DNA from: Oscillospiraceae bacterium | Lineage (GTDB): Bacteria > Bacillota > Clostridia > Oscillospirales > Oscillospiraceae | Assembly: GCA_017538965.1 (NCBI GenBank) | Contig: JAFYHU010000004.1 | Coordinates: forward strand, 1-64,000 | Length of the DNA: 64,000 bases | Direction of reading: 5' to 3' | Shown here: positions 6,791 to 16,037 of the stretch, in pieces | How positions within the stretch are numbered: the stretch's first letter is position 1 | Layout of the letters: each line of letters opens with the position of its first letter | Notes under the pieces: model-generated | The model's database searches: none | Told to the model about the DNA's origin: nothing | Seen by the model: only the letters and a program-made list of their open reading frames with translations | Position numbers and translations under genes: made by a program

Positions 6791-8856
6791 CTCTCTTCTC
6801 TTGCTTTCTCCAGCACCTGAAGGATGCGTGCACACTGCTTCTCACTTGGAAATTTCCCGGATTCCATTGCAATAGCAGTTTTCAGGAACGAAATGTCCTG
6901 CGGGGTGAAAATGCGATTTGTTATTCCCCAGCTTAGAACTGATTTCCAGTTTTCAACACCGTACTCTGCAACCTGAATCATAGCTGAGGCGCTGTTGACT
7001 TGGCGCTGCTCCTTTTTTGCCTGCTTTGTTTCATCCTTGTCATCTGAAACATACGCGAGTTCTTTAATAAACTGATCACCAAGAGGAACGACGATCTCTT
7101 TAGCCTTCTTCCAGCAAGCCTCTCTTTTGGCCCATTCTGTAACGTTCTGGACTTCTCGATCGTCAGAAACCAGATGATTAAACATGGCTTCGGCAATCCT
7201 TCCCAAGAGCAGTTCGGTTTCGTGAGTTACTTTTTGCTGATTCCAGATGGATTTGAAATCCAGAACCCGATCTGGGCACTCCCGGCCGATTTGATAGAAG
7301 AGATAGGACAACGCATAAGTCACAACCTGAGCTTTATAGCCCATTTCGTACCAGGAAGCATATTTGACGATCTGGTCGAGCTTTTTATAGAGGATGTTCA
7401 GGCATACGATCTGCTTGAAGAAACGCTCATTAAAGACGGTCTGATCCTTTTCCCACGCATCGCTTGCCCATTCAGCAAACATAATGAAGTTCTTTTGCGC
7501 ACCCTTGCTAACCTGATGAGGTAATTGCCGGAAGATATTATACAGCTTGGCAAGATCTGTTTTTGTGAACATCTGGTTCTTGGGATTTTGCAACAGGAAC
7601 TTATCCTTTTCGGCCTTTGTCATCCGTGCCTGCTCCTGCTTGTACTGGCCGCGGGCACGCTCATAGTACCAGTGAGTTCCGTACTGATTACCCATAACCG
7701 CAGGCGCAAGAATTCTGCGGGAGAAGTCCTCCATCCGCACATGGAAAGCATGATTTGAGAAGAAGTCAGCATCGCTGACTTTGTTTTGTTTATTGGCATA
7801 TTTCGCGATGTTAGGAATCAGTTCCATGGCTTTCTCCGGAGTAACAACAGAAAGCTTCATCGGAACATAGATATCCTTCAATCCGTTTGCGCGATCTTTA
7901 TCATTAACCAGCGCAGATGCGAGAGAAGCGGTAGTCTGGCCTCCATTTACGATCTGGAGAGATGTGATTTCCGTAATAAGCGGACAGATCTCGCCGGCTT
8001 CAATTTTCACATCATAGGCTGTTGCGGCAATGCCGTTGTTGTAAGCAAAAAACATCTCCGGTTCGTTCAGGATAGTATTTCGAATGCCTTTATTGATTTT
8101 TCCTTTTGCTGTCAGAAACGAACGAACGTTACCTTCCAGGAGTCTTCCGCCATATGTATTATACAGCTTAGCCAGGATCGCACCAGGGATATTACACAGG
8201 TAGGCAGTATATTCACCGTTTGAACCGGCCATCAGGCACGGTATCCCATGTTCTGTGAATTCAGTCAAGTCAATAATGATGTCTTCCTTGCCCGTTTTCG
8301 AGGCATACAATGCCTGAAGACGAGCTATATCCCAGATGTGATATTCAGCGACTGCGTTTCCTATCTTGGTACTGGCAATCTCTCGGATACGGCTGCTCAT
8401 TACCATGTCGGTGACTAAATAGAACTTGTATTTAGAGACATTGCTGTATCGCTTCTGAATATCAATGGCTAAACCATATCCGGGAGAGCTCTCTTCGGCA
8501 TATTTTTGAATGAAGCCAGACAGAGATTCTTCGACAAATGCACGTGCTCTTCTGAAATGCACTTCTGAATCAGTTGCAGTTAATGACTCCGCTTCCATGC
8601 TGTCACTGAAAGGGCAGGCAACGATGGCGAGACAGTCCTCAAGTTCATCATAGAAGTAGCCATCAATAAGGATTCGCTTGTTCTGAGGGCCGACTCCCTC
8701 ATATGACAACTGCTCAAAATCATCAAATTCTTCTGCATCTGTGAGAGCATCAGCATACAGCGCAAGAAACTCTTCGCGTGGAGAGGTCCCATTCATGGAT
8801 GCATTAAAATGGACGTCATCCATAATGCTGTTTCTGAATTCATTCAAAGTGGCCAT
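6778..8856 (-). CDS. AIPR-family abortive-infection protein
   Basis: The 692-residue protein carries the AIPR (PF10592-type) core around 265-310: FAYNNGIAATAYDV, then LQIVNGGQTTASLA. An N-terminal domain of about 200 residues (DFEQLSYEG, RILIDGYFYDE, FYLVTDMVMS) resembles the restriction-like fold that precedes AIPR domains. The family was named after lactococcal abortive-infection phage resistance. In MORC/GHKL-type R-M modules it follows the Z1 and DUF4420 genes, as here (3 nt after DUF4420). The molecular activity of AIPR proteins is not established. AGGAG lies upstream of the ATG. Confidence 0.85.
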   Translation of the reverse strand: MATLNEFRNSIMDDVHFNASMNGTSPREEFLALYADALTDAEEFDDFEQLSYEGVGPQNKRILIDGYFYDELEDCLAIVACPFSDSMEAESLTATDSEVHFRRARAFVEESLSGFIQKYAEESSPGYGLAIDIQKRYSNVSKYKFYLVTDMVMSSRIREIASTKIGNAVAEYHIWDIARLQALYASKTGKEDIIIDLTEFTEHGIPCLMAGSNGEYTAYLCNIPGAILAKLYNTYGGRLLEGNVRSFLTAKGKINKGIRNTILNEPEMFFAYNNGIAATAYDVKIEAGEICPLITEITSLQIVNGGQTTASLASALVNDKDRANGLKDIYVPMKLSVVTPEKAMELIPNIAKYANKQNKVSDADFFSNHAFHVRMEDFSRRILAPAVMGNQYGTHWYYERARGQYKQEQARMTKAEKDKFLLQNPKNQMFTKTDLAKLYNIFRQLPHQVSKGAQKNFIMFAEWASDAWEKDQTVFNERFFKQIVCLNILYKKLDQIVKYASWYEMGYKAQVVTYALSYLFYQIGRECPDRVLDFKSIWNQQKVTHETELLLGRIAEAMFNHLVSDDREVQNVTEWAKREACWKKAKEIVVPLGDQFIKELAYVSDDKDETKQAKKEQRQVNSASAMIQVAEYGVENWKSVLSWGITNRIFTPQDISFLKTAIAMESGKFPSEKQCARILQVLEKAREESYPR

Positions 8857-8859
8857 ATC

Positions 8860-9786
8860 TTACTCCTTTCTAAACGCGCTGATAAACGGAAGGGAAAGAG
8901 AGTATTCTGCTTTCAGTATGCTTGATGGAAGCGCGTTCCGGCGAAGGCAAGGGAAATCCGAAGTGACCGCATATCGAATAACATCTTTGATTTCAAATGT
9001 GTACTCCGCGGACTCATATTCTTCCCGGGGGAAATATCCGTATTGCAGCAGCATGCTGCTGAACTCGGCCTTAACCGTGTCATCCTGGATCTGCATCAGA
9101 AGCTGGTGATAAATCTGATTCAGATTAACAGCCCGTTCATTTGTAATACTGGTTTTGTCTGCATGTATTACTACCAATTCCCCTGTGTTGCTGCAATCAA
9201 GCTGCTCAATGGAAGAAATAGATACCTCTGTTCCACTGCTTGAGATCGTCTTTATTTCATACCATGTTTCGTCAACAATAAAATCCTGCGGCAGTTTCCG
9301 CGGCCCGGTCCAGGACAGGGCCGCCTTTTCTATTCCGTAAATAGGAGAGAGGTAGTTCTGAAGGTAGTACATCTCCCCAAGAAGCCCTTTTATCTCGTTT
9401 GATGAAAGGAGATCTCGGCGAGAGTTGGCAAGCATCTCGCGCCATTCCTTGTAGCGCTGTCCAATGAACTTGACCGCTTTTTTCTTGTCGAGGATTACTC
9501 TGGAAGAGTCGATAATGTCCCCGCAGAACAATAGAAACATTTCTTTGAACGTGTCATCTACCAAAGAAAGGCTCAAGGTCCACTTGCCGTCAGGACGCTT
9601 TCTTTTTTGCGCAGAAATCATTTTGGAAGATTCCAGAGTCGGTGGTTCGAAATCGCTGATCAAAAGCATCGACCAGCGGGATTTTTCATCAAGACCGATG
9701 TACAGATTCAGGGGATGGGTTCCATCAACACGGTGATATGTTTCCGGGGCTACGAACGTCTCAAATGTTTTATCTAATCTCTCCAT
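8860..9786 (-). CDS. DUF4420 PD-(D/E)XK-motif protein of the GHKL/Z1 module
   Basis: The 308-residue protein matches the DUF4420 family of PD-(D/E)XK proteins. Around 140-185 it reads GLLGEMYYLQ, then LPQDFIVDETWYEIKTISS, giving the Asp and the E-x-K pair of the nuclease core, followed by EVSISSIEQLD. The N-terminal half (LNLYIGLDEKSRWSMLLIS) is a beta-rich domain seen in the family. It lies 2 nt after the Z1 gene and 3 nt before the AIPR gene, and has CGGAGGAA before its ATG. It is likely the DNA-cleaving subunit of the GHKL/Z1 system, inferred from the motif and conserved neighbourhood. Confidence 0.85.
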   Translation of the reverse strand: MERLDKTFETFVAPETYHRVDGTHPLNLYIGLDEKSRWSMLLISDFEPPTLESSKMISAQKRKRPDGKWTLSLSLVDDTFKEMFLLFCGDIIDSSRVILDKKKAVKFIGQRYKEWREMLANSRRDLLSSNEIKGLLGEMYYLQNYLSPIYGIEKAALSWTGPRKLPQDFIVDETWYEIKTISSSGTEVSISSIEQLDCSNTGELVVIHADKTSITNERAVNLNQIYHQLLMQIQDDTVKAEFSSMLLQYGYFPREEYESAEYTFEIKDVIRYAVTSDFPCLRRNALPSSILKAEYSLSLPFISAFRKE

Positions 9787-9788
9787 TC

Positions 9789-12593
9789 TTATTCCTCCGG
9801 AATTGTCTCATCAATCTCTTCAAAGTCGTCCTCATTCTCCGCTCCAAAGATTTCCAGCCACTTTTGCTTATTAATCTTATACTTGATGCGCTGGCGCTTT
9901 TTTCCGGAGATAAGTGGAATACCAATACTGAGACCAACTATTGGATAATTGATTGAGCTAACAATTGCGCTCTTCTTTGTATCCTCTTCTTCTCTTGTCT
10001 TGACTTCATACGAAAGGAGAACAGGATAGATTACCAGGAGGGGATTACGCTTGATGCCCGTCTTAAAATAGAAATCTTCACTGAAAGCCTTTCCTCCGTT
10101 ATCAACTAAAGCTTCCATCTTCTCGACTTCTTTGCGTGTCAGGCCGCCTTTTGCAAGATCTTTGCTGCCCAAACGGGAATTCTTTCCAGACATCTGAAGC
10201 GATTTTGTGTCTTTTCGATATGCGAAGCCACGCTTGACAGGCGTAATGTTTTCAATTCCGGCAAAACTGCGCTGTTCCTTTCCGGACCCTTGAGCAATTA
10301 ATATATCCCAGAAGTCAAAAACACCTTCTGTGTCGTCCGCGAACATACTGACAAGGTCATGGATTATAAAGTCCGAATTCATCGTGTGCGCAGAAAAAGA
10401 CTTCAAGTAGTCGATGATAAGGTCTTTTCGCACAGAAAGAAACTGCGGATGCCGAATAGCAAGATCGGGATCATCCCTGTGAACAGGATACTCCGCTTGT
10501 ACAGTGCGGAGAAATGCTTCGGTTCCATCGAGATTTCTATCCAAGATGTCTTTTGAGCTGTGAATGTACCTCGTTTCGACGACTTCACCGCTAAAGTTGA
10601 TTGTAGTCTCGTAGTCTTTTGCAGAGCGCATTTTGTTGGTTGCCGTGACCAAAAGGCCCTGTACATCTGCACGGACAGCAAGTCCAAAGTCGCGCGGCGT
10701 CATTCCCTCGTTTTGCATCCGGCGAACTTCAGCGCGCAGTTCGTCAGTTGCCATTGATATATAGGAATACCACGCCATGGAAAGGGATGGCATCCACACT
10801 TTACATACATCACGATATTTATCGCGATAGCCAAACCAACGGCCCATTTGCATCAGAGTGTCATACATCGTCGAATTCCGATAGTAGTAACTGGTACAAA
10901 GACCTTCCAAGGTCAGACCACGAGAAAGGCTAAGTCCGCCAACAGCAATCAAACGCAGGCCAATATCATCCGGAGCTTTTTCATAGTTCTCATAATCCAG
11001 ATTCTTTGGGGCGTTTCCTCCGTTGATTGTTCGTACTTCAATCCTAGCAATTGCTGGATACAGTGCCGCTTGTATTTCCTCCCAATTAAAATGTTTCAAG
11101 TCAGAAAATGCCGGTTCTTCCGCAAAGTCGGAAAAGTATTTGTCATACACTTCTTTGACGAATTTGATTGAGCTATATTGCAGTGCTTCTTCGCCAAGGA
11201 GGTAATAGTTATGGATTTCTCGCTTGACATCCCGCATATAGCTGTCAATGACTCTCGTAATCTGGTTCTGAACGTCGATAAAGCGAGAAATATTGATCAT
11301 CATGGTGCGATGAGATTTAGTGTCGCCGCGCAGATCTCTCACTGCATTTGCGATAAAGAAAGCTGCGATTGCCTCCTTCAGACTTTCGGGAATAAAGGAA
11401 AGTGTTTCACCCTTCTTGTGCTTGATTGGCAGGGCATGTTCGCAATCATCGTTCTGCTCAAGCATATACCCGTAAGGCGCATCTTCTCCGAACATCAGCC
11501 GCGCACCTATGTAATTGGATGGCGCTTCCAGTGCATATATGAAGTCACGCGGAAACAGATCATGTTTCAGCATTTCTTCTTCTGAATCGGGATCTATAAA
11601 AACATTGGCATACGGTGTTGCAGTAAAGCCGACATAATTAGCTTTTTCAAACAAGACAAGCAGCTTCCGAATTCCTTTGTTGATTGCAGTTACATCGTCC
11701 AGTTTTGTGTTTACGGAGGCATTATCTGCCTCGTCATCGATCAGGAGCATTGGAAGATCAATGGTTTTTGTGGTTTTGTTCGCATTGTAAAACCTGAGCC
11801 AGTGCTCCAGCTTTTCCAAGACGCTTTTATTCTTCTTTAACACAAAGATAACCGGCGCGCTGATATTATTCAGTTGACCTACAATCTTCTTTGCAGTCGC
11901 TGCATTAAAATCGCTGGTAGTCGATGTTACTGCCCAACCACTGGTGCTGGGATCAATGGCACCAACGCCAACTTGGACATTATCATTTTCGAGTGTAAAC
12001 GCATAGCTGTCCAAGCCAATAAAGCCTTCATCAATGCGCTGCTGAGTTTGCCTGCGAAGCTTCTCAATTGTTCCCGTCAGCAAAATGATAACACGATAGT
12101 TAGCATCTGCTGCTTTATTGATCAGCCCTATATAAGTGGATGTTTTTCCGGATTGGACGTCACCTATACAGAGTCCGCGCCTGAGAAACGGTTCTTCCTG
12201 CTCAGGGTTTCCCAGCAGATCCATGATTTCGTCAGTGGTTTTGTCCAGCTCATTAATTGTATTACTATTCCAGTGCTTTTCCTTTTGCAAATATAGTCTG
12301 TATCGATCCCAGAATTTGGTGGGCTTGTTTACCTTTGATGCGATATACCAGGGGGTATGATCCTTTTCTTTAACATAATGGCCTCGATCAATGCGAACAA
12401 ACAGACACGCATGGAGTTCAGCAATTACTTCTTCCCTCTCGGAATCGGTCAGCCGTGGTGTGCCGAACATCATGCTATTTGCGCTGTCGTACATATCAAC
12501 CAGCTTTTCGATCATCTCTTCCGTAATGGGAGTCGTTGCCGAGCTGGTGTTCATCAGAATGGTTCCGACTATGTTTTTCTGATGATCAGTCAT
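9789..12593 (-). CDS. Z1-domain superfamily II-like ATPase
   Basis: This large protein (about 934 residues) has a Walker A GDVQSGKTSTYIG (near 146) in an SF2-like ATPase core, strand-loop LLTGTIEKLRRQT, Walker B LLIDDEADNAS, FTATPYAN (motif III-like) and the Z1 signature GGLSLSRGLTLEG followed by MGRWFGYR. Z1 proteins are helicase-like ATPases found with MutL/MORC-type GHKL ATPases in restriction modules. Two ATGs are possible (12599 and 12593); GGGAGG is 3 nt from the first and 9 nt from the second, so I use the second. It overlaps the GHKL gene end by 8 bp. Confidence 0.88.
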   Translation of the reverse strand: MTDHQKNIVGTILMNTSSATTPITEEMIEKLVDMYDSANSMMFGTPRLTDSEREEVIAELHACLFVRIDRGHYVKEKDHTPWYIASKVNKPTKFWDRYRLYLQKEKHWNSNTINELDKTTDEIMDLLGNPEQEEPFLRRGLCIGDVQSGKTSTYIGLINKAADANYRVIILLTGTIEKLRRQTQQRIDEGFIGLDSYAFTLENDNVQVGVGAIDPSTSGWAVTSTTSDFNAATAKKIVGQLNNISAPVIFVLKKNKSVLEKLEHWLRFYNANKTTKTIDLPMLLIDDEADNASVNTKLDDVTAINKGIRKLLVLFEKANYVGFTATPYANVFIDPDSEEEMLKHDLFPRDFIYALEAPSNYIGARLMFGEDAPYGYMLEQNDDCEHALPIKHKKGETLSFIPESLKEAIAAFFIANAVRDLRGDTKSHRTMMINISRFIDVQNQITRVIDSYMRDVKREIHNYYLLGEEALQYSSIKFVKEVYDKYFSDFAEEPAFSDLKHFNWEEIQAALYPAIARIEVRTINGGNAPKNLDYENYEKAPDDIGLRLIAVGGLSLSRGLTLEGLCTSYYYRNSTMYDTLMQMGRWFGYRDKYRDVCKVWMPSLSMAWYSYISMATDELRAEVRRMQNEGMTPRDFGLAVRADVQGLLVTATNKMRSAKDYETTINFSGEVVETRYIHSSKDILDRNLDGTEAFLRTVQAEYPVHRDDPDLAIRHPQFLSVRKDLIIDYLKSFSAHTMNSDFIIHDLVSMFADDTEGVFDFWDILIAQGSGKEQRSFAGIENITPVKRGFAYRKDTKSLQMSGKNSRLGSKDLAKGGLTRKEVEKMEALVDNGGKAFSEDFYFKTGIKRNPLLVIYPVLLSYEVKTREEEDTKKSAIVSSINYPIVGLSIGIPLISGKKRQRIKYKINKQKWLEIFGAENEDDFEEIDETIPEE

Positions 12594-14055
12594 TTCCATA
12601 TACCTCCCTTATCTGTGAAACCACATCCGGATATTTAATAAAGAAATCCATCTTGTCCATATTCTTCAGGAAACTCTCCACATCTCCACCAATGGACTCA
12701 AGTTGTTGAACCATTTGTTCAGCAACAGAATAAACGTCATTCGTCTCCAGAGCGCCTTCAGTCACATTAGCTTCATTTTTCGCCATCCTGTAGTAGACAT
12801 CAGAATACGGGAAAGCATCTTCCAGCATTTTGATAAACGCGTCCAAAAGGCCTGTACCGTGTTCTTCCAAACTAGATTCAAGCAGTTTTACAATCGGAAG
12901 GTCCCGATTGATTTGATATTGGAATTTTCCTCTGTCGTCAACTGGATTCCATACATGAACAAGATTGTCAGTTTGAACGTTCCGTCCGCGATATTTGTAT
13001 ACGCGTTCACTCCTGCCGACCGTGTTCTCTACGATATCAGCCAGGTTCTTTTTGATGAAGTGTGGAAGTGATGCAGTAGACTTTTTAATGTCTATTTCCC
13101 ATATGGAGTCCAGTGAATTTGGAATGTCAACCCGCACACGAGCTAGCTTTCCAAGTTCATTTTGCTTGATCAGGCGGAACCAGGTCCCCCAGATAATCAG
13201 GCGTTTGTTTCTGTAGATGTAAAACCCTTGCTGCTGTCTGAGTTCATCTTTTCCACCGATTGCCTCAATATCCTGCTTGGACATTTTGTTTATGTAGGGG
13301 AGTACATAGGGTTTGACCTTGATTTCTTCTGACCCAATTCGAAGGATTTGTTCACTTAATGGCTGAGTTGCAGGGTGCCGAGTAAGAAACGGATCGGTAC
13401 CTTTGACTGCTTCACCATTAAAGTAAATGGGTATGCGATTTTTAGGCATTTCATCGTTAATAAATCGGTGAAAAACTAGAGAAACATGTTTTCTCGTAAG
13501 CTCGATTTTCTCATCAAATGCTTTCTGGACCTGAGACGCACCCTGCTGCAGCCGATCAAACTGCTCCCAAAGAACAACAGTGCCAGATTCTTTCAGTTTC
13601 AAATAGAGGTATCCAATCGAATTATCCATCTCTTCCTCAGAAAAGAACTGGAGAGCCCAATCTTTTTGATGGATAATATAGTCCAAGTCCCAGCATGCCG
13701 CGCTAAAAACACCATCTTTCTTTGTCATGACCGTCAGTTTGCGGCACTGAGACATAGAGGCCATTTTCAGACCAAGTCCAAATCTTCCGAGATCATCTTT
13801 TCTACGCACATCGTGCGAACTCTGGCTGCCATATCTCATGGCAATTTCCAACTCGTCTTTTGACATGCCCCAGCCATTATCCTCAACACAAAGCCACTGA
13901 GGCGCTTGGGAGGAAAAGCAAACTCGGACTTCAGTTGCAGACGCACTGATACTGTTATCAATAATATCTGCAACTGCTGCCTCGAAAGAGTATCCAATAG
14001 ACCGAGTTGACTCGACAAGAATAGGTGCATATGGAACGACTATCTTTTTCTGCAT
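12586..14055 (-). CDS. GHKL (MORC/MutL/Hsp90-type) ATPase of the Z1 module
   Basis: The N-terminal 110 residues form a GHKL ATPase: AAVADIIDNSISASA (N-box with catalytic Glu/Asp and Asn), VEDNGWGMS (G1), and LGRFGLGLKMASMS (G2). The rest (about 380 residues) has the S5-like and helical region of bacterial MORC-type proteins, with no nuclease motif that I can see. It is the first gene of the minus-strand cluster and is preceded by TAAGGAGAT. MORC-type GHKL ATPases clamp on DNA through ATP-driven dimerisation; together with Z1, DUF4420 and AIPR this forms a known type of restriction module described by Iyer, Abhiman and Aravind. Confidence 0.87.
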   Translation of the reverse strand: MQKKIVVPYAPILVESTRSIGYSFEAAVADIIDNSISASATEVRVCFSSQAPQWLCVEDNGWGMSKDELEIAMRYGSQSSHDVRRKDDLGRFGLGLKMASMSQCRKLTVMTKKDGVFSAACWDLDYIIHQKDWALQFFSEEEMDNSIGYLYLKLKESGTVVLWEQFDRLQQGASQVQKAFDEKIELTRKHVSLVFHRFINDEMPKNRIPIYFNGEAVKGTDPFLTRHPATQPLSEQILRIGSEEIKVKPYVLPYINKMSKQDIEAIGGKDELRQQQGFYIYRNKRLIIWGTWFRLIKQNELGKLARVRVDIPNSLDSIWEIDIKKSTASLPHFIKKNLADIVENTVGRSERVYKYRGRNVQTDNLVHVWNPVDDRGKFQYQINRDLPIVKLLESSLEEHGTGLLDAFIKMLEDAFPYSDVYYRMAKNEANVTEGALETNDVYSVAEQMVQQLESIGGDVESFLKNMDKMDFFIKYPDVVSQIREVYGND

Positions 14056-14095
14056 GTCGCTATCTCCTTAAGTGAAAGCGGTTTCTATCTGGCCA

Positions 14096-14123
14096 ATTAT
14101 ATGATAACGCAAGCTGTGTCCAA
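14096..14123 (-). promoter_or_regulatory. sigma-A-type promoter of the defence island
   Basis: On the minus strand, TTGGAC (14123-14118) and TATAAT (14101-14096) are 16 bp apart and lie 40-70 bp upstream of the GHKL gene ATG at 14055. The -10 box is perfect. No other match this good is seen upstream of the cluster. Confidence 0.6.
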
Positions 14124-14177
14124 TAAAACGGACAATCAGACGCGACTTTGAGTCAGAATAGCTGTGGCTTTTCCTTA

Positions 14178-15572
14178 TCAAAGCCCTTTCACAATCTCTC
14201 CATAGGTCACCAGCGACACGTTTCTTAGCTCTTTTGCTTTATCAATACAGCCCTTGGTGAAGCCGGATTTGGAGAAAAGATAATAGTGCTTATTCTTATA
14301 AGGGAAAAGCATGCTGCGCGCTATGAGCATTTCCAGAACAGGAAGGTCAACCTTCATAGCCGTCCACTTACACTCAGCGAAGAGGGCGGTGTTCTTGTCC
14401 TGCACGCCCATGATGTCGATCTCAGCCTGGCTCTTGCGGGCGGGATCGTTGCCCCACCAACGACCGAGAGAAGTGAACTCGACCGACGACTTGCCGCTGA
14501 GCAGTAGCTTCCAGAGGTACTGCTTGCAGATCTCCTCGAACACCTTGCCCATATACTCGGGCAGATGCGGTTCGATGCGCTTGTAGACGAGATCCGCCGC
14601 GCCGCGCGCGATCATCGAAGCGTTCTCCGGCACGAACCGGTACCAGAAGCGGAACATATTGTCGTCGATGGAATAGATCGACTTCTTGGACACCTTCTCA
14701 CCGTAGGGCGTCTCTTTTTGCACGATGCCCAGCGCGACGAGGTTCTTCAGATAGATGGAGCAGACGTTTGTGTCCTCGCCGACCTTGCTCGAGATCTCCG
14801 ACATACGCGATGCGCCCGTGGCGATGGCGGTGATGATCGCTGTGTAGATCGCCGGCTCCCGGACCTCTTGCTTCATCAGATTGAGCGGCTCCTCATAGAG
14901 GGGGGAGGTTGGATCAAGATACGTCTTCTTGATGTTCTCCTCAATGCTCAGGCGGTCGTCGATCTGAAGGAGATACGAAGGCGTGCCGCCCACGATCCCG
15001 TAAGCCAGCGCCTTATCCTCGGCGGAGTAATTCTTGAGGTACTGGCAGGTCTCCTCAAAGTCGAAGGGCAGCAGCTTAATCTGAGACGTTCTCCTGCCGT
15101 AGAGCGGCGCCTTGTAGGAGAGGACATGATCCTCCATGTAGGACATGGACGAGCCGCAGAGGATCAGCATCAGCTTGGAGGTGTCCTTATAGCGGTCGAT
15201 CAGCATCTGCAGCGTGGAGGCGAGGCTCTTGGAGGCGCGCGCAACGTAGGGATACTCGTCGATGGCCAGGATGATGCGCTCCTTCTCAGACAGCCTGAAA
15301 ACAGTCTCCAGCGCGACCTGGAAAGATGCAAAGGAGGTCTCTGCGCTGATCCCGCTGGCGTACTCGAGGATGCACTTGCTCAGGTTCTCCAGGTTCTGCT
15401 TCGCGTTGCTCTCGACACCCATATAATAGATGGCCGGCTTGCCGTCGATGAAACGGTTGATGAGCGCCGTCTTGCCTACGCGGCGGCGCCCGTAGAGGAC
15501 GACAAACTCAAACTTGCCGGAGTTATATAGATTGTTCAGGGAGGCGAGCTCCCGCTCTCTGCCGATAAACAT
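14178..15572 (-). CDS. ATPase_2/DUF234-type AAA ATPase
   Basis: The protein starts MFIGRERELASLNNLY and has Walker A VLYGRRRVGKTALI, Walker B ILAIDEYPYVAR, and a sensor-like LILCGSSMSYMED. The middle is a winged-helix-like region (GASRMSEISSKVGED), and the end carries a DUF234-type domain with a restriction-like EIDIMG...FAECKW pattern. Such proteins are common in archaea and Firmicutes, often near antitoxin-like regulators; the role is unclear. I chose the inner ATG (15572) because GGGGGT lies 8 nt ahead; an outer ATG at 15587 is possible. GC content looks higher than in the defence island. The upstream palindrome shares half-sites with the RHH gene. Confidence 0.8.
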   Translation of the reverse strand: MFIGRERELASLNNLYNSGKFEFVVLYGRRRVGKTALINRFIDGKPAIYYMGVESNAKQNLENLSKCILEYASGISAETSFASFQVALETVFRLSEKERIILAIDEYPYVARASKSLASTLQMLIDRYKDTSKLMLILCGSSMSYMEDHVLSYKAPLYGRRTSQIKLLPFDFEETCQYLKNYSAEDKALAYGIVGGTPSYLLQIDDRLSIEENIKKTYLDPTSPLYEEPLNLMKQEVREPAIYTAIITAIATGASRMSEISSKVGEDTNVCSIYLKNLVALGIVQKETPYGEKVSKKSIYSIDDNMFRFWYRFVPENASMIARGAADLVYKRIEPHLPEYMGKVFEEICKQYLWKLLLSGKSSVEFTSLGRWWGNDPARKSQAEIDIMGVQDKNTALFAECKWTAMKVDLPVLEMLIARSMLFPYKNKHYYLFSKSGFTKGCIDKAKELRNVSLVTYGEIVKGL

Positions 15573-15622
15573 GTAGACTACCCCCATGTTAGGTTGCCTA
15601 TATTATAGCACACAGCACAAAT

Positions 15623-15661
15623 AATAGTCAAGTACGATTAGGCAAATCGTACTTGACTATT
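15623..15661. promoter_or_regulatory. 17-bp perfect inverted repeat, operator and/or terminator
   Basis: Arms 15623-15639 and 15645-15661 are perfectly complementary around a 5-nt loop (AGGCA). The core half-site TCAAGTAC/GTACTTGA recurs in the promoter region of the nearby RHH gene. It lies 51 bp upstream of the ATPase start and 82 bp after the RHH stop. On the minus strand a TTATTT follows the hairpin, so it may also terminate the RHH transcript. Confidence 0.55.
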
Positions 15662-15742
15662 TTCTCTGTATAAATGAATGCGGACATCCATGCCCGGATG
15701 CCCGCTGAATTATTCTTGACTATTCGGTCCGAATGGAGCAGG

Positions 15743-15925
15743 TTATTGCTTTTCGATCTTCCCGTGCTCTTTCTCAAACTCCTCGATGGCCTTGCGGATC
15801 AGGTAGATCACCTCGCCGTTGGCGGAGCGGCCCTCGTACTGAGAGATATAGTGCAGTTTATAGTGAAGCTCGCTGTCGATGCGCAGCCCGAGGTGCTTAT
15901 CCTTCTCCTTCTTCAAAGCGTCCAT
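15743..15925 (-). CDS. ribbon-helix-helix DNA-binding protein
   Basis: This 60-residue protein reads HLGLRIDSELHYKLHYISQ, then GRSANGEVIYLIRKAIEEF, the strand-helix-helix pattern of Arc/MetJ-type RHH repressors. The charged tails flank the fold. GGAGG lies 7 nt before the ATG. Inverted repeats with the half-site GTACTTGA lie directly upstream of its own start and upstream of the ATPase gene, which suggests autoregulation and control of the neighbour; that is inference. No toxin-like partner overlaps it, so an antitoxin role is uncertain. Confidence 0.8.
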   Translation of the reverse strand: MDALKKEKDKHLGLRIDSELHYKLHYISQYEGRSANGEVIYLIRKAIEEFEKEHGKIEKQ

Positions 15926-15936
15926 GCCATGCCCTC

Positions 15937-16015
15937 CATGTACTTGATATAAGATAACTTGAGTTTATTTCAAGTACATGTTAGAATGTGCAATGTGTAC
16001 TTATTTTAAGTACAC
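15937..16015. promoter_or_regulatory. two inverted repeats between divergent genes (likely RHH operators)
   Basis: One repeat has arms 15937-15947 (CATGTACTTGA) and 15970-15980 (TCAAGTACATG), 22 nt apart. The second is the palindrome 15995-16015 with 9-bp arms GTGTACTTA/TAAGTACAC around TTT. Both use the TGTACTTR half-site also seen at 15628-15656. They occupy the divergent promoter region of the RHH gene and the gene at 16038. Confidence 0.6.
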
Positions 16016-16037
16016 AACATTTGGAGAGGGTGAGGAT

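Noticed and set aside
14178-15572. The ATPase_2/DUF234 gene as part of the defence island
   Set aside because: It is separated by a promoter gap, has a visibly higher GC content and its own operator; no link to the GHKL module is seen.
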